Program-made: the position numbers and the translations under genes
Assembly (NCBI RefSeq): GCF_028622875.1
Contig: NZ_CP117709.1
Span: 3,475,001-3,539,000, forward strand
Reading direction: 5' to 3'
DNA: 64,000 nucleotides
Source of the DNA: Streptomyces sp. MMBL 11-1
GTDB taxonomy: Bacteria > Actinomycetota > Actinomycetes > Streptomycetales > Streptomycetaceae
The notes under the pieces: model-generated
Database searches by the model: none
What the model was told of the DNA's origin: nothing
The model's input: only the letters and a program-made list of their open reading frames with translations
Part shown: piece by piece, positions 33,958 through 41,912 of the stretch
How the letters are laid out: each line of letters opens with the position of its first letter
Numbering within the stretch: position 1 is the first letter of the stretch

Positions 33958-33980
33958 TCCGCTCACGCATCGCTCACGCA
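33958..33980. repeat. Inner 23-bp repeat, right copy (possible integrase arm site)
   Basis: Identical in sequence and orientation to 22676-22698, containing two GCTCACGCA units. It lies 90 bp inside the right 48-bp repeat. Confidence 0.65.
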
Positions 33981-33998
33981 TGAGGCCGGAAACGACGA

Positions 33999-34032
33999 AG
34001 CGCCCCGGCCGGCCGAAGCCGGTCGAGGCGCT
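33999..34032 (-). terminator. tRNA-Lys terminator supplied by the island
   Basis: On the minus strand AGCGCCTCG-A-CCGGC-TTCG-GCCGG-C-CGGGGCGCT forms a long stem capped by a stable TTCG tetraloop, followed by a T-containing stretch. It lies about 40 nt beyond the tRNA-Lys 3' end and inside the island, so insertion replaced the native terminator. Confidence 0.8.
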
Positions 34033-34069
34033 AAGTAGCAGGTCAGAGGAGGTTTCCTCGCGCTGCTGT

Positions 34070-34117
34070 CGGTAGGCCGTGTGGGACTCGAACCCACAAC
34101 CAACGGATTAAAAGTCC
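34070..34117 (-). other. attR: 48-bp repeat within tRNA-Lys
   Basis: Right copy of the 48-bp direct repeat. Insertion left the tRNA intact here because the island carries an identical 3' half. Confidence 0.92.
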
Positions 34118-34146
34118 GCTGCTCTGACCAATTGAGCTAACGGCCC
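34073..34146 (-). tRNA. tRNA-Lys (TTT)
   Basis: The 74-nt cloverleaf starts GGGCCGTTAGCTCAATTGG, has the anticodon loop CTTTTAA, the T-arm GTGGGTTCGAGTCCCAC, and ends ACGGCCTA without CCA. The first pair is G-U. It is the insertion target of the island. Confidence 0.97.
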
Positions 34147-34281
34147 TCGACGGATCACCCCCCGAGCATAGCCCGCCCGGTCCCGGCAGCCGATCCGGTA
34201 TCGGTGTCGGGCCCGTCGCAAGCCGCTTGCGGGCCCGTCTCGGGCTCCGGGAGGCGGGCTCCCCGGGGCCGGGAACAGCAA

Positions 34282-34327
34282 CAGGGCCCGTACGTCACCG
34301 AGTCGGTTCGGTGGCGTACGGGCCCTG
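34282..34327. terminator. Hairpin terminator after RNA helicase
   Basis: CAGGGCCCGTACG and CGTACGGGCCCTG form a 13-bp stem extended by CACCGA/TCGGTG. It lies 50 bp past the stop of the leftward helicase gene and before tRNA-Lys. Confidence 0.8.
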
Positions 34328-34375
34328 CCGGTCTGTCAGGCGGACCTGCTCGGCCGGGTGCCGGCCGGGCGGGGG

Positions 34376-36760
34376 TCAGCCGTTGCGCTTCCAGCGCGGC
34401 TTGTCGTCGCGGCGGCCGAAGGAGCCGGTGTTGGTGCCGGTGTTGGCGCCACGGTGGTCGTCGCGGCGGCCGGTCGGGCGGTCGCTGCCGCCGGAGCGGA
34501 AGCCGCCGGAGGGGCGGTCGTCACGACGGTCGCGGTTGAACGGGCGGTCACTGCCGCCGGAGCGGAAACCACCGGAGGGGCGGTCGTCACGGCGGTCGCG
34601 GTTGAACGACGGACGGTCGTTGTCCCGACGCTCGAACGAACGGCCACCACGGTCATCGCGACGGTCACCGCCACCGGAGCGGAAGCCACCCGAAGGACGC
34701 TCGTCACGACGGTCGCGGTTGAACGACGGACGGTCGTTGTCCCGACGCTCGAACGAACGGCCACCACGGTCATCGCGACGGTCACCGCCACCGGAGCGGA
34801 AGCCACCCGAAGGACGCTCGTCACGACGGTCGCGGTTGAACGACGGACGGTCGTTGTCCCGACGCTCGAACGAACGGCCACCACGGTCGTCCCGACGGTC
34901 ACCGCCACCGGAGCGGAAGCCACCCGAAGGACGCTCGTCACGACGGTCGTTGCCGCCGCGGTAGCCGCCACGGTCACCACCGCGGTTGTCGCGGCGCTCG
35001 TAGTTGCCCCGCTCGTCGCGGCGGTCGTCGCGGGCGGCCGGCTGCTCCGGCACGGAGACGGCTGCCACGAGGGCGGCCTCGGCCTCGGCGGCGACCTCGG
35101 CCACCGCGGCCTCGGGGTCGTCGCCCCGCTCGCGTGCGGCGCGGGCGACCAGGCGGTCGGCCTCCTCGCGCAGCTCGACGGCGCGGCGCTGGACGCGCTC
35201 CAGCTGCTTCGTCAGGTCGGCGGCCTCGCGCTCGGCCTGCTTGGCGGCGTTGTTCGCGGAGTCGGCCTGGACCTCGGTGAGCGAACGGGCGCCGGTGATC
35301 TCGGCGACCTCCGGCTCGAAGACGCCCGCGCCCTGGACGATGTGGCGCGAGGCGTCGACGCCCGCGTCCTCCATAAGGCGGAAGATCTGGCGGCGCTGGT
35401 GCGGAAGCGCCAGGGAGACGACGACACCGGACTTGCCGGCGCGGGCGGTACGGCCCGAGCGGTGCAGGTAGTCCTTGTGGTCACCGGCCGGGTCCACGTT
35501 CAGGACCAGGTCGATGCCGTCGACGTGGATGCCGCGGGCGGCGACGTCGGTCGCGACGAGCGCGTTGACGTAACCCTTCTTGAAGTCCTCCAGGACCCGC
35601 GTACGGGCGCCCTGGGTCATGCCGCCGTGCAGCGCGTCGGCCTTCACGCCGGACTCGATGAGCTGCTCGGCGATGCGGTCGGCGCCCAGCTGGGTGCGGA
35701 CGAAGATGATCGTGCGGCCCTTGCGGGCGGCGATGGCGGCCGTGACCGGCGCCTTGTCCTTCGGCTTCACGACGAGCACGTGGTGCGACATGGTCGTGAC
35801 GTTGCCCTGGGCGCTGTCGACCTCGTGCGTGACCGGGTTGGAGAGGTAACGCTTGACCAGCGTGCCGATCTCGTTCTCCATGGTGGCGGAGAAGAGCATC
35901 CGCTGACCGCCGCCGGGGATCTGGTCGAGCAGCTCGGTGACCTCGGGCAGGAAGCCCAGGTCGGACATCTGGTCGGCCTCGTCGAGGACGGCGACCTGGA
36001 CGCTCGCCAGGGAGCAGGCGCCGCGGTTGATGATGTCGCGCAGCCGGCCCGGGGTGGCGACGAGGACGTCGACACCGCGCTCCAGCGCGTAGATCTGGTT
36101 GCCCATCGACGTACCGCCGCAGACGACCTTCATCTTGAGTCCGAGCACGTCGCCGTAGGGCTGCAGCGCGTCCGCGACCTGCATCGCGAGCTCACGGGTC
36201 GGGGTGAGGATGATGCCGCGCGGCTTCTTCTTCTCGGTGGTGCCACCGGAGAGCGAGGCCAGCAGCGGCAGACCGAAGGAGAGCGTCTTGCCGGAGCCCG
36301 TACGGCCACGGCCGAGGATGTCCTTGCCGGCCAGGGCGTCCGGGATGGTCGCCGCCTGGATCGGGAAGGGGGCGGTCACACCGTTCTGCGCGAGCTTGCG
36401 GACGATGCCCTCGGGCAGACCCAGGTCGCCGAAGGTGATGGTCGGCTCGGCGTCGGCCTCGGCGACGGGCTCCTCGGCGGAGGCCGCGGTCTCCTCGGCG
36501 GGGGCGGCGGTCTTCTCGGCGGGAGCACCGGCCTGTACGTCGGTCTGTGCGTCGGTCTGTGCGTCGGTCTGTGCGTCGGTGATGAAGTCCGCGACGGACT
36601 TCTCGGCGACGACCGTCTTCTCGGCGACGACGGTCTGCTCGGCGGCCGGGGCGGTGGCGCCGGCGGGGGCCTCGGTCACAGCGGCCTCGACGAGCTCGGC
36701 CAGCTCGGCGTTGTCGATGTTCTCGGGCATGACGGTGTGGTCAGAACTGGAAATTGACAT
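34376..36760 (-). CDS. DEAD-box ATP-dependent RNA helicase
   Basis: The 794-aa protein starts MSISSSDHTVMPENID. A Glu/Ala-rich N-terminal stretch carries the short repeat TDAQTDAQTDAQ. Helicase motifs follow in order: Q-motif GLPEGIVRKL with PFPIQAATIP, motif I GRGRTGSGKT, Ia PTRELAMQ, II LDEADQM, III FSATM, V ATDVAARGI and VI HRSGRTARAG. The last 250 residues are an Arg/Gly/Asp-rich tail with three near-identical 39-residue repeats (SGGFRSGGGDRRDDRG). Such tails bind RNA and promote condensates. It probably unwinds structured RNA in ribosome assembly or cold adaptation. The start could also be the ATG ten codons later; neither has a strong ribosome binding site. Confidence 0.94.
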   Translation of the reverse strand: MSISSSDHTVMPENIDNAELAELVEAAVTEAPAGATAPAAEQTVVAEKTVVAEKSVADFITDAQTDAQTDAQTDVQAGAPAEKTAAPAEETAASAEEPVAEADAEPTITFGDLGLPEGIVRKLAQNGVTAPFPIQAATIPDALAGKDILGRGRTGSGKTLSFGLPLLASLSGGTTEKKKPRGIILTPTRELAMQVADALQPYGDVLGLKMKVVCGGTSMGNQIYALERGVDVLVATPGRLRDIINRGACSLASVQVAVLDEADQMSDLGFLPEVTELLDQIPGGGQRMLFSATMENEIGTLVKRYLSNPVTHEVDSAQGNVTTMSHHVLVVKPKDKAPVTAAIAARKGRTIIFVRTQLGADRIAEQLIESGVKADALHGGMTQGARTRVLEDFKKGYVNALVATDVAARGIHVDGIDLVLNVDPAGDHKDYLHRSGRTARAGKSGVVVSLALPHQRRQIFRLMEDAGVDASRHIVQGAGVFEPEVAEITGARSLTEVQADSANNAAKQAEREAADLTKQLERVQRRAVELREEADRLVARAARERGDDPEAAVAEVAAEAEAALVAAVSVPEQPAARDDRRDERGNYERRDNRGGDRGGYRGGNDRRDERPSGGFRSGGGDRRDDRGGRSFERRDNDRPSFNRDRRDERPSGGFRSGGGDRRDDRGGRSFERRDNDRPSFNRDRRDERPSGGFRSGGGDRRDDRGGRSFERRDNDRPSFNRDRRDDRPSGGFRSGGSDRPFNRDRRDDRPSGGFRSGGSDRPTGRRDDHRGANTGTNTGSFGRRDDKPRWKRNG
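34490..34960. repeat. 117-bp tandem repeats in helicase gene
   Basis: Near-identical units recur with exactly 117-bp spacing (marker GTTGAACGACGGACGG at 34601, 34718 and 34835), with partial copies at both ends. The period is a multiple of three, so copy-number change keeps the reading frame. Confidence 0.9.
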
Positions 36761-36970
36761 GCGAAATGCGAAACCTTCCGGAGTCTCGGCACGCGCCCAT
36801 AACTCCGTGATTCGCAATTTCGACCGCCTCAATGCGGTCCAGCCACGGCAAGGGAGAGTACGCGCCACACGGCGCTCTTCTGTGTCGGCGCCGGGCAATG
36901 GGATCAAACGATCTACCACCATACGCACTCTCACCCACCTTGCGCAAACCGGCCCCCGAGGACCCTCCGG

Positions 36971-37546
36971 CTAAACCGGCCCCACCTGCGGTGATGCCTC
37001 CGGGGTCCGCAGTGGCCGGACGGCCTCCGGTCCGCTCATCGCATGAGCCCGCAGCTGCGCGGCGGGCGAGGCCGAGGGGGGCGGCTCCGACGGATCGGTG
37101 GGCTCCGGCTCGGGTTCCGGGTCCGGGTCGGGCGTCGGTGGTGCCGGCGGCTCCGGGGTGGCCGGCGGCGGCTCCCCCGGCCCCGGTGTCGAGGGCGTCG
37201 GCGAGGGCGGCGGGCCGCCCCGGGTGGCCCCGGGCGTGGCCGGTTCCGGGCGTGGGTCCTCGGGGGTGACCGACGGCACACCACCGGAGGCGTCCGGGCT
37301 CGGGCTGCTCCCGGGCGCGGCCCGGTCCGAGTGGGGGTGGGCGCCCCCGACGCGCCCGCCGGTCCGCCCGGAGCCGGGAACCGTGTCCCCGGCCGGATCG
37401 GCGGCGGAGCCCTTCGGGCCGGCGGACCGCGAGGGCCCCGGCCGCCCGGCGTCGTCGTCCTCGCCGACGCTCATACAGCCGGTGGACGCGGCGATCGTCA
37501 GCGCGGTGACGGCTGCCCAGCGGGCAGGGGCGGGCAACTGGCGCAC
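36971..37546 (-). CDS. Proline-rich lipoprotein
   Basis: The 191-aa protein starts VRQLPAPARWAAVTALTIAA and has a lipoprotein-like Cys in STGCMSVGED, although the -3 residue is Ser rather than Leu. The rest is a low-complexity Pro/Glu/Asp/Thr spacer with alternating PDPDPEPEPEPT, ending without a folded domain. It is probably exported, lipidated and embedded in the cell wall. GGAGGTG lies 5-8 nt before the GTG, which decides the start. Confidence 0.7.
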   Translation of the reverse strand: MRQLPAPARWAAVTALTIAASTGCMSVGEDDDAGRPGPSRSAGPKGSAADPAGDTVPGSGRTGGRVGGAHPHSDRAAPGSSPSPDASGGVPSVTPEDPRPEPATPGATRGGPPPSPTPSTPGPGEPPPATPEPPAPPTPDPDPEPEPEPTDPSEPPPSASPAAQLRAHAMSGPEAVRPLRTPEASPQVGPV

Positions 37547-37774
37547 GAGTGGCACCTCCGGGGCGAGGGGGCGGAGAGCGGGGGCGACGGGCGGGAGCGG
37601 AGAGCGCGGCGCCGGGGCGAAGCGGGAACAGGTGCGAGCGGTACGGCGTCGCACCGTGCCCAACTCCCCCGACCCCGCCGGAGACACGCCCGAAACGCCA
37701 CCCGCCCGCGCGACGACCGGCGAAACAGCCCCGAGCACCACGCCGGCCGCCTCCCGGCTCGCCCGGGACCAGCG

Positions 37775-38149
37775 CTACCCCCCGAACCCACCCGTCAGTT
37801 CCGCCCCCAGGAACACCGCGCCCAGGCCCGCCAGCAGTGAGGCGAGGACATGGGCCGCGGCCAGGAACGCCCGGCCCGTCTCGGCCAGGCGGAGGGTCTC
37901 GTACGAGAACGTCGAGTACGTCGTCAGCGCCCCGCACAGGCCCGTCGCCAGCAGCGCGTGCGCCGGGGAGGACACCGCGGCGCCGGTCAGCAGCCCGAGC
38001 AGCAGGCTGCCCGCCGTGTTCGCCGTGAAGGTGCCCCACGGGAAGACGTACGGGACGCCCGGCCCCTGGTGCGCCTGCACCGCCCGGTCCGTCAGATAGC
38101 GCAGCGGCGCGCCCACCGCCCCGCCGATCGCCACCAGCAGCCAGTTCAC
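37775..38149 (-). CDS. crcB: Fluoride channel CrcB/FluC
   Basis: A 124-aa four-TM fluoride exporter subunit. It shows the family signature [15 protein letters not shown] (Thr-Phe/Tyr-Ser-Thr) and [12 protein letters not shown]. These channels work as dual-topology dimers; paired paralogues like this and the next gene usually form heterodimers. The start overlaps the end of the other crcB by 4 nt (ATGA). Confidence 0.95.
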   Translation of the reverse strand: MNWLLVAIGGAVGAPLRYLTDRAVQAHQGPGVPYVFPWGTFTANTAGSLLLGLLTGAAVSSPAHALLATGLCGALTTYSTFSYETLRLAETGRAFLAAAHVLASLLAGLGAVFLGAELTGGFGG

Positions 38150-38637
38150 GCGGCCCGCCCCTCACCCCGGGAGCCCCGGGAGCCCCGGGAGCGCCGCGAA
38201 CCCCGGTCCAGCCAGGTCCTTGTCCCCGCGGCCGCCGCCCACACCGCCCCGAGCGCCGCCACCGCCGTCGCCGCCGCGTACGCCAGGGCGGTCAGCGCCT
38301 CCTGACGCACGAGCAGGTCCGAGACGCCGGCCGCGTACGTCGAGAAGGTCGTGAAGCCGCCGAGCACGCCGACGCCGAGGAAAGGCCGCACCAGGGGGTG
38401 GGTCACCCGGCCCCGCTCGACGGTCAGCACCATCAGGACGCCGATGAGGGCGCAGCCACCCACGTTGACGGCGAAGACCGTCCACGGGAAGCCACGCGCG
38501 CCGGGCCACAGCACCAGGGCCCCGTAGCGGGCGAGCGCGCCGAGCGCGCCGCCGGCCGCGACCGCCGCCAGCACCCGGCCCTGCGGTGCGGCGGGAGGGC
38601 CGGGCTCCGGCAGCTCCCGCGGGGCCCGCTCGCTCAC
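38146..38637 (-). CDS. crcB: Fluoride channel CrcB/FluC, second subunit
   Basis: The 163-aa paralogue has the same four membrane segments and the signature [13 protein letters not shown] with [11 protein letters not shown]. It is longer at both ends, with an Arg/Gly/Ser tail ([11 protein letters not shown]) from a 9-bp DNA repeat. The GTG start overlaps the stop of the metallopeptidase gene by 4 nt (GTGA), and its stop overlaps the next crcB by 4 nt. I see no fluoride riboswitch upstream of the operon. Confidence 0.95.
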   Translation of the reverse strand: MSERAPRELPEPGPPAAPQGRVLAAVAAGGALGALARYGALVLWPGARGFPWTVFAVNVGGCALIGVLMVLTVERGRVTHPLVRPFLGVGVLGGFTTFSTYAAGVSDLLVRQEALTALAYAAATAVAALGAVWAAAAGTRTWLDRGSRRSRGSRGSRGEGRAA

Positions 38638-38984
38638 CCGTAGCCCAGGGCGTGCAGCCGCTCGTCGTCGATGCCGAAGTGGTGGGCGATCTCGTGGACC
38701 ACGGTGATCTCGGTCTCCGCGACGACGTCCTCCCGCGTCTCGCACATCCGCAGCGTCGGCCCCCGGTAGATCGTGATCCGGTCGGGCAGCACCCCGGCGT
38801 ACCACTCGCCCCGGTCGGTGAGCGGGGTGCCCTCGTAGAGCCCGAGCAGGTCGGGGTCGCCGGGGTCCGGTTCGTCCTCGACGAACACCGCCACGTTGTC
38901 CATCAGCCGCGTCAGCTCCGGCGGAATCCGGTCCAGAGCCTGGCTCACCAGCTCCTCGAACTGTTCGCGCGTCATCTCCAGCAC
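38634..38984 (-). CDS. Zincin-like metallopeptidase (MMP-like domain)
   Basis: The 116-aa cytoplasmic protein starts [12 protein letters not shown] and contains the zinc motif [10 protein letters not shown], with a third acidic ligand likely downstream. It belongs to the small conserved zincin-like family of actinobacteria whose substrates are not known. It is the first gene of a three-gene leftward operon with the two crcB genes. The GTG start is chosen because family members start MLEMTREQ; ATG 38975 would remove three residues. Confidence 0.88.
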   Translation of the reverse strand: MLEMTREQFEELVSQALDRIPPELTRLMDNVAVFVEDEPDPGDPDLLGLYEGTPLTDRGEWYAGVLPDRITIYRGPTLRMCETREDVVAETEITVVHEIAHHFGIDDERLHALGYG

Positions 38985-39063
38985 CCGGCCATTGTCCCGT
39001 ACGGGGGCCGGGTGCGGGCAGATGGCGGCCCGCCCGGACTCATGACCGCCTCCGCCGTCCGGC

Positions 39064-40728
39064 ATGGCGGAGGCCGTACCGGGGCATACGGGCCCAATGG
39101 TCCGCGCCCCGTTCCGTGCCGCAGCCGACCGCGTCCGGCACCGCCTCACCCAGATCGTCCGCCCGAAGCCCCGGGGGCGCACCCCGGCCGGCTCCGGCAC
39201 CGCGGCCCCCGGCGACCTGACGGGTCCCGCCCGCCGCCCGTACCTCCGCGCCCTCGGCATGCTCGCCGTCGTCGTGCTGGGGGCCTGGCTGGGCCTGCTC
39301 GCCGTGGGCTCCATCCGTACTCCGGTCGGCCCCATGGACACCAACATGACGCTGCGCCCCTCCCTGACCGGCGGCAGCAAGATCAACGTGTCCCCGCTCG
39401 GCGCCCTGGAGCTGGACTCGCACATCGCGCCGCTGAGGCTCGACGTGGACGTGGACCGCCTCGACCCCGAACGCTCCCAGGCCCTGGTCGACCGGCCGGA
39501 ACGGTTCGCCGGCCTCCAGGACGAGGTCACCCGGGACGTCGCCGCCGGCACCCGGGAGCTGGCCGTGCGCTCCTGTGTCGCCGTCGTCTCCGGCGCGACC
39601 GCGCTCGGCCTCGTCGTCTACCGCCGCCCCCGGCGCGCCCTGGCCGCCGGCGGGCTCGCCCTCACCCTGCTGGCCGCGTCCGGCGTCAGCGCGTACGCCA
39701 CCTGGAACCCGAAGTCCGTCCTGGAGCCGAAGTTCTCCGGGCTGCTCTCCAGCGCCCCGTCCCTGGTCGGCGACGCCCGCTCCATCGTCACCGAGTTCGA
39801 CATCTACCAGCAGGAGCTGGCCCGCCTGGTCACCAACGTCACCAAGCTGTACGACGCGACCTCCACGCTCCCCGTCTACCAGCCCGACCCGGGCACCATC
39901 CGGGTCCTGCACGTCTCCGACATCCATCTCAACCCGGCGGCCTGGCACATCATCGCCTCGCTCGTGGAGCAGTACGAGATCGACGTCATCATCGACTCCG
40001 GCGACACGATGGACCACGGCTCCGCCCCCGAGAACGGCTTCCTCGACCCGATCCGCGACCTCGGCGCGCCTTACGTCTGGGTGCGCGGCAACCACGACTC
40101 GCCCGTCACCCAGGCGTATCTGGCGAAGTTCAAGAACGTGAGCGTCCTCGACGACGGCGGCGCGGTGAACGTCGGCGGGCTGCGGATCGCGGGCACCGGC
40201 GACGTCTCCTTCACCCCGGACCGGACCGCCCCGGTCGGCGGCAAGGAGGCGGCCCAGCTCGAAGGGGCGCGGCTGGCCTCCGCGCTGCGCGACCAGGAGC
40301 GCGCGGGCACGCCGGTCGACATCGCCGTCGCCCACGACCCGAACACCGCCCGGGAGACCGACGGCACGGTCCCGCTGGTGCTGTCGGGCCACCTGCACCG
40401 CCGGATCAACGAGCAGCTGAAGCTCGGCACGCGGCTGAAGGTGGAGGGCTCCACGGGCGGCGGCGGGCTGCGCGCCGTACAGAACGAGAAGCCCGAGAAG
40501 GTGCACGCCTCGGTGCTCTACATGGACCGCTCCACCCGCCGGCTCCAGGCCTGGGACGAGATCACGCTGGGCGGTCTCGGACTGACGACCGCCGAGGTCA
40601 GCCGCCATCTTCCGGAGGAGAACCTGAAGAAGGACGCCCCCCTCTCCCCCACCCCGTCGCCCACCACCTCGTCCACCTCCTCGCCCTCCCCGGACCGCTC
40701 CCCGACTCGCGCGACGCCCTCGCCGTAA
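39064..40728 (+). CDS. Membrane-anchored metallophosphoesterase
   Basis: The 554-aa protein has a membrane segment near 65-85 (LGMLAVVVLGAWLGLLAVGS) and two more at about 180-220. A calcineurin-like phosphoesterase domain follows (about 275-480), with VLHVSDIHLNP, IDSGDTMDHG, WVRGNHDSPV, AVAHDPN and LSGHLHRR as the metal-binding motifs. The C-terminus is a Ser/Pro/Thr-rich tail. The catalytic part is probably outside the membrane; the substrate could be a phospholipid, nucleotide or teichoic-acid precursor. The start may be ATG 39097 instead (MVRAPFR); neither has a clear ribosome binding site. Confidence 0.88.
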   Translation: MAEAVPGHTGPMVRAPFRAAADRVRHRLTQIVRPKPRGRTPAGSGTAAPGDLTGPARRPYLRALGMLAVVVLGAWLGLLAVGSIRTPVGPMDTNMTLRPSLTGGSKINVSPLGALELDSHIAPLRLDVDVDRLDPERSQALVDRPERFAGLQDEVTRDVAAGTRELAVRSCVAVVSGATALGLVVYRRPRRALAAGGLALTLLAASGVSAYATWNPKSVLEPKFSGLLSSAPSLVGDARSIVTEFDIYQQELARLVTNVTKLYDATSTLPVYQPDPGTIRVLHVSDIHLNPAAWHIIASLVEQYEIDVIIDSGDTMDHGSAPENGFLDPIRDLGAPYVWVRGNHDSPVTQAYLAKFKNVSVLDDGGAVNVGGLRIAGTGDVSFTPDRTAPVGGKEAAQLEGARLASALRDQERAGTPVDIAVAHDPNTARETDGTVPLVLSGHLHRRINEQLKLGTRLKVEGSTGGGGLRAVQNEKPEKVHASVLYMDRSTRRLQAWDEITLGGLGLTTAEVSRHLPEENLKKDAPLSPTPSPTTSSTSSPSPDRSPTRATPSP

Positions 40729-40808
40729 ACCGTTTTGGCGATAGCTCCACCCATCCCATATGCTTCTCACGTCCCCGACGCGCTGCAAAGCGAACAGGCG
40801 GGCCAATA

Positions 40809-40881
40809 GCCCTCATCGTCTAGTGGCCCAGGACGCCGCCCTTTCAAGGCGGTAGCACGGGTTCGAATCCCGTTGGGGGCA
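40809..40881 (+). tRNA. tRNA-Glu (TTC)
   Basis: The 73-nt gene has acceptor GCCCTCA/TGGGGGC, anticodon loop CTTTCAA on a CCGCC/GGCGG stem, and T-arm CGGGTTCGAATCCCG. It is the first of a Glu-Asp-Phe cluster. Confidence 0.97.
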
Positions 40882-40919
40882 CGTTTCACCCTGTGCGAGA
40901 CTTGTTTCGCACATTGCTT

Positions 40920-40994
40920 GGTCCTGTGGAGCAGTTTGGAGTGCTCGCCACCCTGTCAAGGTGGAGGCCGCGGGTTCAAATCCCGTCAGGACCG
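40920..40994 (+). tRNA. tRNA-Asp (GTC)
   Basis: The 75-nt gene has anticodon loop CTGTCAA on a CCACC/GGTGG stem and acceptor GGTCCTG/CAGGACC. It is identical to the copy at 48389-48463. Confidence 0.97.
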
Positions 40995-41015
40995 CTGCAG
41001 CCCCAGCGGCTGCGT

Positions 41016-41089
41016 GGCTGGGTAGCTCAGTTGGTACGAGCGATCGCCTGAAAAGCGATAGGTCGCCGGTTCGATCCCGGCCCCAGCCA
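41016..41089 (+). tRNA. tRNA-Phe (GAA)
   Basis: The 74-nt gene has acceptor GGCTGGG/CCCAGCC and anticodon loop CTGAAAA on ATCGC/GCGAT. Unlike its neighbours it is followed directly by an encoded CCA (41090-41092). Confidence 0.97.
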
Positions 41090-41097
41090 CCACGGAA

Positions 41098-41131
41098 AGC
41101 GCCTCAGACGGATTTCTCGTCTGGGGCGCTT
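41098..41131 (+). terminator. tRNA cluster terminator
   Basis: AAGCGCCTCAGACG and CGTCTGGGGCGCTT pair with a 7-nt loop, followed by a C/T-rich stretch. It ends the Glu-Asp-Phe tRNA transcript. Confidence 0.85.
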
Positions 41132-41270
41132 CTCATGTGCTGGGGAGGCTCGGGGCGACGTCGGGGACGGCCGAGGAGCTGAAGAGCACCGCACGGGACA
41201 CGCCGGCGACGCGAGCCCTCCGAAAAGGGCACCATGTCCGCCGGCGGCCCGGCGTCGCCCACGGGCGGGA

Positions 41271-41762
41271 TCAGCTAGCGAGCTGGGCCTGGTAGTGGGC
41301 TGCTACCGGGCCCAGCTCCGTCAGCCACTGGATCAGCTTCTGCTGCTTCTTCGCGTTGATCACGCACTCCACGAACCAGCCGTTCGGATGGATCAGGCCG
41401 ACCCGCAGGAAGGTGCCCCGGGCCGTGTAGTGGAGCTGGGTGATCTGCTGCCAGGGGTAGTCGGTGACGTGGCCGCCGATGTCGAAGGAGACGCCCTGGT
41501 CGTCGATGACCAGGGCGTTGCTCTTGTCGAAGGCCACGAACTCCGGGGCGAGGGGAGCCGCCTGACCCCCGTACGGCGGCGGAGCCTGGCTCCCGTACGG
41601 CTGGGGCGCCTGGCCACCGTACGGAGTCGGAGCCTGGCCACCGTACGGCTGGGGCGTGTGGCTCCCGTACGGCGGAGGAGCCTGGCCACCGTACGGCGGC
41701 GGAGCGTACGGAGGCCGCGGCGGGAAATCTCCTGGCGGCGGGCCGAAGCCGGGGGTCGACAT
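41271..41762 (-). CDS. PYGG-repeat protein with small C-terminal domain
   Basis: The 163-aa protein has an N-terminal region (about 20-68) of repeated QAPxPYGG/S units and a compact C-terminal domain (about 72-160) with a beta-rich pattern (ALVIDDQGVSFDIGG, FLRVGLIHPNGWFVEC) that may be PH-like. No signal peptide or membrane segment is visible. The function is unknown; the repeat resembles the disordered tails of Streptomyces membrane-associated and cell-division proteins. The stop of the gene is 140 bp from the tRNA terminator. Confidence 0.8.
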   Translation of the reverse strand: MSTPGFGPPPGDFPPRPPYAPPPYGGQAPPPYGSHTPQPYGGQAPTPYGGQAPQPYGSQAPPPYGGQAAPLAPEFVAFDKSNALVIDDQGVSFDIGGHVTDYPWQQITQLHYTARGTFLRVGLIHPNGWFVECVINAKKQQKLIQWLTELGPVAAHYQAQLAS

Positions 41763-41912
41763 GGGCCCATTGTGCGCGAGCGCCCCAGGCTCCGAGGAGA
41801 GCGGGGCGCTCCGCCGAGGACGCGGCGAGCGCCGACTCCGCCCCGGAGGCTCCCGATGGACGCGAAGGCCCCGCGCCCCGCCCGGTGCGCGGGGCGCGGG
41901 GCCTTCGCCGTG

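Larger units (their letters stand above)
22516..34117. mobile_element. 11.6-kb genomic island integrated in tRNA-Lys
   Basis: The block is bounded by 48-bp identical direct repeats (22516-22563 and 34070-34117) that contain the 3' 45 nt of a tRNA-Lys(TTT) gene. The intact tRNA is at the right end. Just inside each end is the same 23-bp sequence in the same orientation. The content is accessory: a remnant transposase, a tyrosine integrase, orphan genes and two probable defence nucleases. Part of it (about 26.8-28.7 kb) is clearly AT-richer than the chromosome around it. No relaxase, FtsK/TraB-like translocase or replication gene is recognisable, and the integrase is broken, so I read it as an immobilised remnant of an integrative element. 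The order of flanking core genes resumes on each side. Confidence 0.85.

Noticed and set aside
31831..33981. Gabija system (GajA/GajB)
   Set aside because: The OLD-type ATPase would fit GajA, but no UvrD-like helicase gene adjoins it, and the other neighbour is a small unknown protein.
34490..34960. CRISPR array
   Set aside because: The 117-bp units are contiguous, without spacers, and encode in-frame protein repeats; no cas genes are present.
38985..39063. Fluoride riboswitch ahead of the crcB operon
   Set aside because: The gap is only 79 bp and I see none of the conserved crcB-motif blocks.
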